A stretch of 7,415 nucleotides of DNA, taken from Candidatus Uhrbacteria bacterium (lineage in GTDB: Bacteria > Patescibacteriota > Patescibacteriia > UBA9934 > GWF2-40-263). The stretch is taken from assembly GCA_016208545.1 (NCBI GenBank), contig JACQXU010000012.1, forward strand, positions 1 through 7,415. The letters are read 5' to 3'. The notes beneath the pieces are model-generated. The model did no database searches, had not been told where the DNA came from, and saw only the letters and a list, made by a program, of their open reading frames with translations. The position numbers and the translations under genes were made by a program. This document shows, piece after piece, positions 1 to 6,361 of the stretch (the first letter of the stretch is position 1; every line of letters begins with the position of its first letter).

Positions 1-57
1 CCGAAAACAAAAAAAGAGACGCAAAAATCCCCGCAAAAAAAACAAAGAAGTAAAAAG

Positions 58-1014
58 TTAACGAAAGTTAGTCAAGATTAACATTGTTTGACTGATTTTC
101 ATTAATTTTTTATCAAAGTCGCCTTTTGGCGACAGTCCCATCAATGAACCAAATTTCAACATTTTTCGCGCTGTAAGATGATCAATTTGGCGGCCAACAA
201 TAAATTCAACAATCATGCTGATAACAACAATCACGGCTGTCACAAAACCAACTTCCAAATAATTTCCACGAAAAACGGAAAACAAAAAAATAGGCCATAC
301 AATTACACCGACAATATTTTCCGCGCCAAGCGCCGCCATTGAAAGCGTCATTGCAATATATTTTTTTGAAAAAAGTTTTCGGCAACTTTCAAAATAACCA
401 AACTCATAAGTCACTTTATATTTTGAAACGAAAAAAAGTGGAATAACAGAAGCAACTGTGAGAATAAGTCCGACAAAAAAATTCATCTCATAACCAAAAC
501 GTGTCAAAATAAACGCGGCCGCAATAGGAGTCAGAATACTGATTGCTTCCTGCAAACCGTAGTACATTCCAAGTTGTTTGCCTCTGTGACTTGCGTCTGA
601 AAATTTTGCAAAATCGATGTGATACGGCGACCAATAAAAAACTCCATCAAGCATAAGTCCTCCAATTCCAAGCGCCATTAACACAAATGGATTTATTGAA
701 CTTCCGTGATCAAGCAGAAAAAACATCCAATAAAAAATAACAAGACCGAGCGTCCCAATCACCATACTCGCAACAAGTCCTGTTCGAGAAAAAATTTTAG
801 CTGCTGGAACGTAAAATGGAAGTTTGAACGCAAAATTGATTGCAAACCAAGCAAGAACAAACGGAAGCGACAAGCCAAAAAATTCAAAAATGTAAATTGG
901 AAGAAAAACTCCAACAATGCTCGAGCCAATAAATGCGATCATTCGGTTTGATGCAAGTGTTGGCAAAGCCGAAAGATGAGCAAAAGAACGTTTGTGAGCT
1001 GGTTGGATAGACAT
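58..1014 (-). CDS. MFS-type transporter, C-terminally truncated
   Basis: Integral membrane protein of about 318 residues, probably an MFS-type permease; the substrate cannot be told. I see about eight hydrophobic segments, each 20-28 residues, beginning near IAFIGSSIVGVFLPIYIFEF and ending with a segment before GRQIDHLTARK, which resembles the basic cytoplasmic loop of the second MFS half. MFS proteins normally have 12 helices and about 400 residues, so the last four helices are missing. After GSLMG the chain becomes a hydrophilic, unrelated-looking tail of about 25 residues and stops. The change coincides with a perfect hairpin at 118-133. I chose the ATG at 1014 over the in-frame GTG at 1041 because a perfect TATAAT lies at 1027-1022, between them. 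It is transcribed divergently from rpsO. It may be a decayed gene; function is inferred from hydropathy and general resemblance only. Confidence 0.7.
   Translation of the reverse strand: MSIQPAHKRSFAHLSALPTLASNRMIAFIGSSIVGVFLPIYIFEFFGLSLPFVLAWFAINFAFKLPFYVPAAKIFSRTGLVASMVIGTLGLVIFYWMFFLLDHGSSINPFVLMALGIGGLMLDGVFYWSPYHIDFAKFSDASHRGKQLGMYYGLQEAISILTPIAAAFILTRFGYEMNFFVGLILTVASVIPLFFVSKYKVTYEFGYFESCRKLFSKKYIAMTLSMAALGAENIVGVIVWPIFLFSVFRGNYLEVGFVTAVIVVISMIVEFIVGRQIDHLTARKMLKFGSLMGLSPKGDFDKKLMKISQTMLILTNFR
118..133. repeat. Perfect 6-bp hairpin at the MFS truncation point
   Basis: GTCGCC and GGCGAC form a perfect 6-bp stem around a TTTT loop. It lies inside the reading frame of the transporter, coding for SPKGDF, exactly where transporter-like sequence gives way to an unrelated tail. 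There is no strong U-run after it on the minus strand, so it is a weak terminator candidate. It could mark the edge of a deletion or of an inserted repeat. Confidence 0.5.
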
Positions 1015-1021
1015 ATTGCGT

Positions 1022-1027
1022 ATTATA
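1022..1027 (-). promoter_or_regulatory. -10 box of the transporter gene, implying a leaderless mRNA
   Basis: A perfect TATAAT reads leftward here and ends 7 nt before the ATG at 1014, so transcription would begin at or next to the start codon. No good -35 hexamer is visible 16-18 bp upstream. The G/T-rich GTG just before the box could give weak extended -10 contacts. Confidence 0.55.
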
Positions 1028-1034
1028 CACCGCC

Positions 1035-1063
1035 TTGACACTCTCTGGTTTATGCGATAAATT
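1035..1063 (+). promoter_or_regulatory. Promoter of the rpsO operon
   Basis: A perfect -35 box TTGACA (1035-1040) is followed by a 17-bp spacer and TAAATT (1058-1063, 4 of 6 matches to TATAAT). The expected start is near 1070, giving an rpsO leader of about 70 nt. The -35 box is 7 bp from the opposing -10 box of the transporter gene, so the two polymerases would compete for this site. Confidence 0.6.
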
Positions 1064-1141
1064 ACTGCCGTAATTCATTTTTCGCGACAACTCAGTAAAG
1101 GGATGAGCGCCTTTTCTTGGTTGTACGCATATTCAACTCTT

Positions 1142-1405
1142 ATGCTCAATATTAAGAAAAAACAAAAAATCATTGAAAAGTTTCGAACACATTCGTCCGA
1201 CACAGGTTCTCCGCAAGTTCAGATCGCAATTTTAACTTCTGAAATCGAAGAACTCACAAAGCACATGCGGGATCACAAAAAAGATTTTTCCTCCCGTCGC
1301 GGACTTATCAAAAAAGTCAACGAACGCCGACGTTTGCTGAAATATCTCGAACGCGAAGACGAAAAAACATTTTTAAAAATCAAAAAAGATTTAGATTTGA
1401 AGTAG
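1142..1405 (+). CDS. rpsO: 30S ribosomal protein S15
   Basis: Protein S15 of the small ribosomal subunit, which binds the central domain of 16S rRNA early in 30S assembly. The 87-residue product matches the family length (88-89) and carries the family blocks DTGSPQVQIAILT, HKKDFSSRRGL and NERRRLLKYL. An upstream in-frame ATG at 1103 would add 13 residues that the family lacks and that look unrelated, so I chose ATG 1142. No clear Shine-Dalgarno motif precedes either start. First gene of the operon; the NYN gene starts 13 nt after its TAG stop. S15 of several bacteria represses its own mRNA through the leader; the roughly 70-nt leader leaves room for this, but I saw no recognisable site. Confidence 0.96.
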   Translation: MLNIKKKQKIIEKFRTHSSDTGSPQVQIAILTSEIEELTKHMRDHKKDFSSRRGLIKKVNERRRLLKYLEREDEKTFLKIKKDLDLK

Positions 1406-1418
1406 GGTTTTCGATTTT

Positions 1419-2042
1419 ATGTTCAAACACAAAGACCAGCGGGTCGGAGTTTTTATCGACACGCAAAACATGTATTACAGCGCTCGTCATCTTTTTCAGC
1501 GCAAAGTTAATTTCAAAAGCATTGTTGAAGATGCTGTCGCGGGTCGCCGTCTTATTCGAGCTCTTGCGTACGTTGTCAAAACAAAAACAGCCGATGAACA
1601 GCCATTTTTCGACGCTTTACAAAAATCCGGCATTGAAACTCGCGAAAAAGATTTAATGGAATACGCATCCGGCCACAAAAAAGCAGATTGGGATGTTGGA
1701 CTTGCAATAGACGCGGTTCAAATGCTCGACATTCTCGACGTTATTGTGATTGTTTCAGGGGATGGAGATTATCTGCCGCTTGTCGAACACATCCAAAGCC
1801 GCGGCAGAATTGCAGAGGTGATGGCGTTTGGTGAAACAACATCGTCAAGTCTTGTAAATTACGTTGATGACTATATTGATCTTTCTCAAAATAAAAAACG
1901 ATATTTGATTGGGCCGATTGTTAAAGCAGATGGAAAAGATGAAATTGAAGAAGAAAAAGATGAAGAGGAAGATGGAGGATTTTTTATGGAACCTCCAAAA
2001 GACGATCAAGTCGAGTCGAGAACCAGAAGATTAGAATTTTAA
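1419..2042 (+). CDS. NYN domain (LabA/DUF88-like) putative ribonuclease
   Basis: Cytoplasmic protein of 207 residues with an N-terminal NYN domain (about 8-160), a PIN-like fold found in RNases and in LabA/DUF88 proteins. The acidic metal-binding pattern is visible: D14 and N17 in FIDTQNMYY, D92 and D98 in KKADWDVGLAIDA, D115 and D117 in VSGDGDYLPLV. These residues are what the fold needs for metal-dependent RNA cleavage, but activity is inferred. The C-terminal tail (about 170-207) is highly charged, with a run of Glu/Asp/Lys followed by FFMEPPK, and is probably disordered. It lies between rpsO (13 nt before) and pnp (8 nt after), suggesting co-transcription and a role in RNA processing or decay. 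Start codon ATG; only a weak AGGG lies about 11 nt upstream. Confidence 0.88.
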   Translation: MFKHKDQRVGVFIDTQNMYYSARHLFQRKVNFKSIVEDAVAGRRLIRALAYVVKTKTADEQPFFDALQKSGIETREKDLMEYASGHKKADWDVGLAIDAVQMLDILDVIVIVSGDGDYLPLVEHIQSRGRIAEVMAFGETTSSSLVNYVDDYIDLSQNKKRYLIGPIVKADGKDEIEEEKDEEEDGGFFMEPPKDDQVESRTRRLEF

Positions 2043-2050
2043 TTATCACT

Positions 2051-4246
2051 ATGACACAGAAAAACTCGTTTCAAACACAGTGGGGAGGAAAAACATTAAC
2101 TATTGAGGTTGGCAAATACGCAAATCAAGCCGGAGGATCTTGCGTTGTGCAATATGGCGACACTGTCGTGCTTGTTGCCGCAACAATGAGCAGTGAAGTT
2201 CGTGAAAACATGGGATTTTTTCCGCTCACTGTTTAATTTGAAGAAAAACTTTACGCCGCAGGCCGCATAAAAGGCAGTCGTTTTATTAAAAAAGAAGGAC
2301 GTCCAGTTCTTTCCGCGCGTTTCATTGATCGCGCAATTCGCCCTCTATTTGATGATCACATTCGAAATGAAGTCCAGGTCGTTGTTACAACTCTTGCGTT
2401 TGATGGCGAAAACGATCCTGATGTTTTGGGACTCATTGGCGCAAGTTGCGCACTTCATATTAGTGATATCCCATGGAATGGCCCAATCGGTTGTATTCGT
2501 GTTGGACAAATCGAAGGTGAATGGGTGATAAATCCAAGTTATTCTGCGCGCGACAAATCAATTCTTGATCTTGCTGTTGCAGGAACAAAAGAAAAAATAA
2601 TAATGGTCGAAGCTGGCGCAAACGAGGCTCCTGAAGAAACAGTTCTCGAAGGATTTTGGTTTGGTCAAAAACACATTGATGCGCCTATTAAACTTATTGA
2701 AGAAGTCCGTGCGGCTGTTGGAAAAGAAAAACGAAAAGTTGCCATTCAAAAAACAGAAGAAGAAAAAGAAGTCGAGGCACTTTCAGAATCGTTTTTAGTC
2801 GAACAAATCAATAAATTATTTTTCGGAACTCCCAAAGCTACAAAATCAGAGCGCAATGAACAAAAACAAATTCTAAAAAACAATCTTAAAACATTCCTGA
2901 TTGAAAAAGGTGTTAAACCAGAACTACTTCACATTGGAACAGATCTCGCACTTGAAGTTCTTGAACGAGAAGTTTCAAAATCAATTCTTAAAGAGAGTAA
3001 ACGAGTTGATGGACGTACGCTTACACAAATTCGTCCGCTTTTTTCAGAAATCTCGGTTCTTCCTCGAGTTCACGGAAGCGGACATTTTATGCGAGGAGAA
3101 ACTCAAGTTTTGACAGTTATCACACTTGGAGCTCCTGGCGATCAGCAAACACTCGACGGAATGGAACTTGTTGGTACAAAGCGTTTCTTTCATCACTATA
3201 ATTTTCCTCCATATTCGGTTGGTGAAGTGAAACCGATGCGCGGACCGTCGCGTCGTGATATTGGTCACGGAGCTTTGGCAGAAAAAGCGCTTCAACCGAT
3301 GTTGCCTGACAAAGAAAAATTTCCGTACACAATTCGAGCTGTTTCTGAAGTTTTCGGTTCAAATGGTTCAAGCTCAATGGGATCAACTTGCGGAGCAACT
3401 TTGGCGCTTATGGACGCTGGAGTTCCAATTAAAGCTCCTGTTGCTGGAATCGCAATGGGTCTTGCAACTGACGAAAAAGGAAATTGGAAAGTCATCACAG
3501 ATCTTCAAGATTTGGAAGATGGAAAAGGTGGAATGGATTTTAAAATAGCTGGATCAAAAACTGGAATCACAGCGATCCAGATGGACACTAAAACAGATGG
3601 TTTGACTCGAGAAATGATTGAGACAACGATCAAACAGGCGAAAGAAGCTCGTTTGGAAGTTTTAGATGTAATAACTGCAGTGATTTCCGAACCTCGGCCA
3701 GAACTTTCACCTTTCGCGCCTCGAATTATTGTAATGCACATCAGTCCAGAACTCATCGGAAGTGTAATTGGGCCAAGCGGAAAAACAATTAATGAAATTA
3801 TCTCAACAACAAATGTTCAAGCAATTGACATTGAAGATGATGGACTTGTGATGATCACATCAACCGACGCGCAAGGCGCAATAAAAGCGCAAAGTATTAT
3901 CGAACAACTCACTCGACAAGTTGTAGTTGGAGAAATTTACAAGGGAAAAGTTACTCGAATTATGGATTTTGGAGCGATTGTGGAATTTCTGCCAAAGAAA
4001 GACGGAATGGTGCATGTGAGCAATATGGCGCCTTGGCGTGTTGACAAAGTCAGTGATATTGTCAAAATGGGAGATGAAGTAACAGTAAAAGTCATGGATT
4101 TGACTCCCGACGGCAAAATCAGTTTGTCAATGAAAGATGCCCCGGGAAATGTGTATCCAGAGCGACCAGCGCACAGTGATCGTCCATCTCCTCCTCATGA
4201 TAAAAGGCCTCGAAAACCTTTTAGACCATTCAACAGAAAGCCATGA
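2051..4246 (+). pseudogene. pnp: Polynucleotide phosphorylase, interrupted by one in-frame TAA at codon 62
   Basis: Phosphorolytic 3'-5' exoribonuclease of the RNA degradosome. The frame spans 731 codons, full family length: RNase PH domain 1 (about 10-145, with FFPLTV and NGPIGCIRVG), a helical linker, RNase PH domain 2 (about 325-545), KH (about 555-615, GSVIGPSGK at 570-578) and S1 (about 627-696), then a Pro/Arg-rich tail. Phosphate-site residues NGSSS (438-442) and metal-site candidates D496, D512 and K514 are present. Codon 62 (2234-2236) is TAA; the family has Asp, Asn or Glu there (FPLTV-x-Y), so a single change such as GAA to TAA explains it. Both sides stay in the same frame and keep family sequence. 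As written, the product is a 61-residue fragment, or a protein restarted downstream, for example at TTG 2426, lacking most of PH domain 1. It overlaps the next gene by ATGA. Sequencing error remains possible. Confidence 0.93.
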
Positions 4247-5499
4247 GCGCGCGACTTCACATTCCACTTACACATCACCAAAAAACAACCAGCCGACCTC
4301 GGTGGGTTGTTTGGCTTTTGAGCGCATTTATTTTGATTTCTGTTTTGTTTTTTATGCACGTTTCAACACTTTGGTTTACTAGAAACACAGTTTTTGTGGC
4401 CGCACCAGAGGGAACGCAATTTGCGATTCAGCTAAATCTAAACCAAAAAACACTTCCTGCTATTTCAAAAATACTTGATACAATTCCACTAATTTCAAAC
4501 AGACATTTTACACTTAAAGATGTCCAATCGTTCACAAAAGGCGAAATCGGCTGGTTTTTTAGTGAAGATGGTCAAAGCTCTCTCGCAATTCGTGCTAAAA
4601 AAACCGATCTACCGTCAAAAATTTTGGATGCAAACCAAATTATAGTTCAACAAGTCGGACAAAATGTGTTTTTGTTGACTGATAAACTCCAGCCGGTGAG
4701 CGGAATAAAATCGCGACGTTCATTTTCGAGTTTTATTCCATCTTTCAAGCAAAAACTCGGTCAATACTACGAACAAGGCCAAAAAATAAGAAACATCTAC
4801 ACAAACAAAGAAGGAATTACAATTCCGCTTTCAAACAAATCAGTAAAAAATATTTTTGACATAAAAGACCTTCAAGAAAACACCTATATCGCTATTAAAA
4901 CTCCTGTTGTTTCTGCAATGTCAATTGATATTTATCAATCGCTCTTCCCAGATACTGATCTTTTTCGTTCATTTTTTACAGAAAATGGTTTTATTTTGAT
5001 GAAAGATATTGAAAATCCAAAATTTCTCATTGTGTCGGAGGCTAAAATGGAGGAAAAGAAGCGTATTGAGTTTTTGCAAACAGCGATCGCGCTTAAAAAT
5101 CCGACAATTATAACAAAAACATTGCCTGATAATACGCAAACACAAGAACTTGTTTCAGATCCAAGCCTAATTTCAGTTGAAGAAAAAATAATCGAGGGGA
5201 AAGAATTTCTAAGAGTCTCAAACAATCAAGAATCGCTTTTTGAAAGCAAATCAGAACAGATAATTCTTTCAAATGATGAAGAAACAATTAGGAATTGGCT
5301 TAAAAAAGATGATAAACAAAAAATGTTGAAGTTTTGTAACGCAAATGTTGCATTTATCTCACTTAGTGAACTAATTAAAACAAATTCCTTCACAACGCAA
5401 TTTTATACAAACGATACTCTAAGATTTTTAGCGTCGCGTTTTTCCGTTGCTTCAATTGAAAAAGGCTGGAATTCAACTAAATTCCATTTGTGTTATTAA
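4243..5499 (+). CDS. Membrane-anchored protein of unknown function
   Basis: I do not recognise this 418-residue protein. It has a short basic N-terminus (RPR at 18-20) followed by one strong membrane helix (about 21-43). The predicted topology is N-in, with roughly 370 residues outside the membrane and no further helix. The outer part is polar, with few cysteines, and alternates strand-like stretches with Lys/Glu-rich loops. The layout (one anchor, then a segment such as FVAAPEGTQFAIQLNLN) is loosely like DUF3352-type surface proteins, but this is only an impression. The ATG overlaps the pnp stop as ATGA, so translation is probably coupled. Codons 13-25 contain a terminator-like hairpin. The coherent basic-plus-helix N-terminus argues that the ATG at 4243, not a later one such as Met38, is the start. 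The stop lies just before the first DnaA box. Confidence 0.75.
   Translation: MSARLHIPLTHHQKTTSRPRWVVWLLSAFILISVLFFMHVSTLWFTRNTVFVAAPEGTQFAIQLNLNQKTLPAISKILDTIPLISNRHFTLKDVQSFTKGEIGWFFSEDGQSSLAIRAKKTDLPSKILDANQIIVQQVGQNVFLLTDKLQPVSGIKSRRSFSSFIPSFKQKLGQYYEQGQKIRNIYTNKEGITIPLSNKSVKNIFDIKDLQENTYIAIKTPVVSAMSIDIYQSLFPDTDLFRSFFTENGFILMKDIENPKFLIVSEAKMEEKKRIEFLQTAIALKNPTIITKTLPDNTQTQELVSDPSLISVEEKIIEGKEFLRVSNNQESLFESKSEQIILSNDEETIRNWLKKDDKQKMLKFCNANVAFISLSELIKTNSFTTQFYTNDTLRFLASRFSVASIEKGWNSTKFHLCY
4281..4319 (+). terminator. Terminator-like hairpin inside the start of the membrane-protein gene
   Basis: AAACAACC (4283-4290) pairs with GGTTGTTT (4305-4312), and inside it CCG (4293-4295) pairs with CGG (4300-4302) around an ACCT loop. 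The hairpin begins 36 nt after the pnp stop and is followed by GGCTTTTG. The U-tract is short, so termination would be partial at best. It may attenuate transcription of the downstream gene or protect the pnp mRNA end. Confidence 0.4.
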
Positions 5500-5500
5500 T

Positions 5501-5548
5501 TGTGGATAACTTATTAATAACTAACTGAAACTGTGGATAACTTATTAA
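5501..5548 (-). promoter_or_regulatory. Two perfect DnaA boxes in a 17-bp direct repeat
   Basis: TGTGGATAACTTATTAA occurs at 5501-5517 and again at 5532-5548. Each copy begins with TGTGGATAA, the reverse complement of the consensus DnaA box TTATCCACA. The 31-bp spacing is about three helical turns, so both boxes face the same side of the DNA. The surroundings are very AT-rich. A third box in the opposite orientation is at 5684-5692. This may be a DnaA-binding cluster or part of an origin, but no dnaA or dnaN gene is in the window. Confidence 0.6.
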
Positions 5549-5622
5549 GAAAATTAGTCTCCTTGAACACATAGTTAGATCAAGTTCTAAATTTTTAGCT
5601 AAACCAAGCCCTTATTTCTGTA

Positions 5623-5651
5623 TTGATTATTTTCAAAAATTTTGGTATGAT
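5623..5651 (+). promoter_or_regulatory. Promoter of the structured RNA
   Basis: TTGATT (5623-5628), a 17-bp spacer and TATGAT (5646-5651, 5 of 6 matches). The start is expected near 5658, at the base of the first hairpin of the RNA. No open reading frame of note follows on this strand, which supports a non-coding transcript. Confidence 0.55.
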
Positions 5652-5683
5652 GTAAATGCGATGAAAGTTTATCGCTTCGTTCT

Positions 5684-5692
5684 TTATACACA
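5684..5692 (+). promoter_or_regulatory. Third DnaA box, TTATACACA
   Basis: TTATACACA fits the consensus TTATNCACA. It lies 144 bp beyond the second direct-repeat box, in the opposite orientation, inside the predicted 5' part of the structured RNA. It could be chance taken alone; it is listed because of the two perfect boxes nearby. Confidence 0.35.
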
Positions 5693-5988
5693 TTCTTGGG
5701 AGGTTTTCCGAAAGCATTTTTGCAAGTGTCCCACGCTTGCTGTCGCTATTCGGAAAACGTCTCACCGCTCTACTGTTCTGATTGAAAAATAAAAACAAAA
5801 ACGAAATACGTCTAGGTTAGACCGCAATGATATGGATTCTCTGAATCCATCGCGAGTAAAACCATTGAATGGTAGATATGTTGTGAACTTCGAGGGTGAA
5901 AGTGTGTTCAAAGGGCGTCGAGTCCTGCTGGTCATAATTTGAGCAGTAGAACCCGACGCCTGTCGAACCGAATTCCTCTCCAACGCTA

Positions 5989-6047
5989 GGGCATAGCCGA
6001 AAAACACATATATATGTTAATCGCGGCTTTTGCCCTTCTTCTTTTTT
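5989..6047 (+). terminator. Intrinsic terminator of the structured RNA
   Basis: GGGC (5989-5992) pairs with GCCC (6032-6035) and AGCCG (5995-5999) with CGGCT (6024-6028). The interior holds the palindrome ACATATATATGT (6006-6017). A T-rich tract, TTCTTCTTTTTT (6036-6047), follows at once. The loop is long for a terminator, but the T-tract is placed as expected. Confidence 0.55.
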
Positions 6048-6104
6048 AAGGATCTCTTTTAAAATTCGCGATCTTTCGTTTCACGGGCACCCTGGCATCT
6101 CTTC

Positions 6105-6124
6105 AACGTACACTTCGGTACGTT
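6105..6124. repeat. Tip hairpin of the long element
   Basis: AACGTAC (6105-6111) and GTACGTT (6118-6124) form a perfect 7-bp stem around ACTTCG. CTCT (6099-6102) and AGAG (6128-6131) pair outside it across a small internal loop. It is the apex of the split hairpin at 6051-6286. Confidence 0.55.
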
Positions 6125-6132
6125 TTCAGAGC

Positions 6133-6244
6133 TATAGTCATCACATTATGAAATGGGACTTTAGACGACTTGCATGTGGATGGGATGCGAAGTCCTGCAG
6201 AAAGATAAAACCGCAAATGTATCTTTCATAATGTGATGACTATA
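6133..6244. mobile_element. MITE-like element, copy 1, complete (112 bp)
   Basis: Perfect 21-bp terminal inverted repeats lie at 6133-6153 and 6224-6244, with TATAGTCATCACAT at the left end. The interior is about 70 bp and has no coding capacity. The ends begin with TA, and the broken flanking hairpin is restored if one TA is kept, so TA is the likely duplicated target, as for IS630/Tc1-mariner type transposases. No transposase is in the window, so movement would depend on one elsewhere. Within it, GGACTT (6156-6161) pairs with AAGTCC (6190-6195). Positions 6175-6223 match copy 2 (7367-7415, inverted) at 47 of 49 bases. Confidence 0.8.
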
Positions 6245-6301
6245 CCAGCCCGTTCAACGAAATCTCATCGAATTTTAAAAGAGATCTCTGAAGACAATAG
6301 C

Positions 6302-6330
6302 TTAACTCTTTGCGCAGTTTTTGATATACT
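6302..6330 (+). promoter_or_regulatory. Promoter of the DksA/TraR-like gene and lspA
   Basis: TTAACT (6302-6307), a 17-bp spacer, then an extended -10, TGATATACT (6322-6330). The start is expected near 6337, giving a leader of about 25 nt with no Shine-Dalgarno motif before ATG 6362. The promoter begins 15 bp after the end of the split hairpin element. Confidence 0.55.
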
Positions 6331-6361
6331 GATAAAGTAAACGGGCTTAAAAACATCGAAT

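Larger units (their letters stand above)
5658..6047 (+). ncRNA. Unidentified structured RNA of about 390 nt
   Basis: Bounded by a promoter and an intrinsic terminator, with no rightward open reading frame and a higher G+C than the neighbouring spacer. Visible helices, in order: GCGAT/ATCGC (5658-5675). GTTTTCCGAA/TTCGGAAAAC (5703-5712 with 5749-5758), extended by AGC/GCT and enclosing GCAAGTG/CGCTTGC (5722-5740). GTCTA/TAGAC (5810-5822). ATGGATTC/GAATCCAT (5832-5850). ACCAT/ATGGT (5861-5873). GGCGTCG/CGACGCC (5914-5920 with 5954-5960), enclosing CTGCT/AGCAG. TTGGGAGG (5696-5703) can pair with CCTCTCCAA (5975-5983) with one bulge, closing a core of about 288 nt. An A-rich unpaired stretch lies at 5783-5806. 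Size and shape recall RNase P RNA or tmRNA, but I could not find the RNase P GAGGAAAGTCC block, a tmRNA tag ending in Ala-Ala-stop, or a T-arm. It remains unassigned. Confidence 0.6.
6051..6286. repeat. Long imperfect hairpin element, split by a MITE
   Basis: GATCTCTTTTAAAATTCG (6051-6068) is the exact reverse complement of 6269-6286. Further in, TTTCGTT, ACGGGC, TGG, CTCT and AACGTAC on the left arm each meet their complements in order on the right arm, ending in an ACTTCG loop at 6112-6117. The pairing only lines up after removing the 112-bp insert at 6133-6244 and keeping one TA. The original element would then be about 126 bp and nearly all base-paired. Such long hairpins may be MITE-like repeats or structured RNA ends. 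Confidence 0.65.

Noticed and set aside
1103..1141. N-terminal extension of S15 from ATG 1103
   Set aside because: The 13 extra residues are outside the S15 family and the AAAGGG motif touches the ATG, leaving no spacing for a ribosome site.
2237..2425. Frameshift in pnp
   Set aside because: The frame before the TAA and the long frame after it are the same (2426 minus 2051 is a multiple of 3), and the segment between encodes family sequence, so it is a pure nonsense codon.
2558..3756. Several leftward open frames inside pnp
   Set aside because: They are antisense shadows of the strongly coding pnp frame and have no start signals or family features.
5501..5548. CRISPR or tandem repeat array
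   Set aside because: Only two repeat units, each starting with a DnaA box; no further units or spacers.
5697..5981. tmRNA on the minus strand, suggested by CGGTTCGACAGG (complement of 5959-5970) shortly after GGAGAGG, with CCTCCCA near 5697
   Set aside because: No tag frame ending in Ala-Ala-stop and no T-arm before the 3' strand. Promoter and terminator signals favour the plus strand.
5762..6007. Leftward 81-codon open frame
   Set aside because: It lies across the hairpins of the structured RNA, has no start context and no recognisable protein features; it is best explained as chance.
6133..6244. Intrinsic terminator formed by the 21-bp inverted repeat
   Set aside because: The loop is about 70 nt, there is no T-tract, and the repeat recurs at 7275 with a shared interior, which fits a mobile element better.
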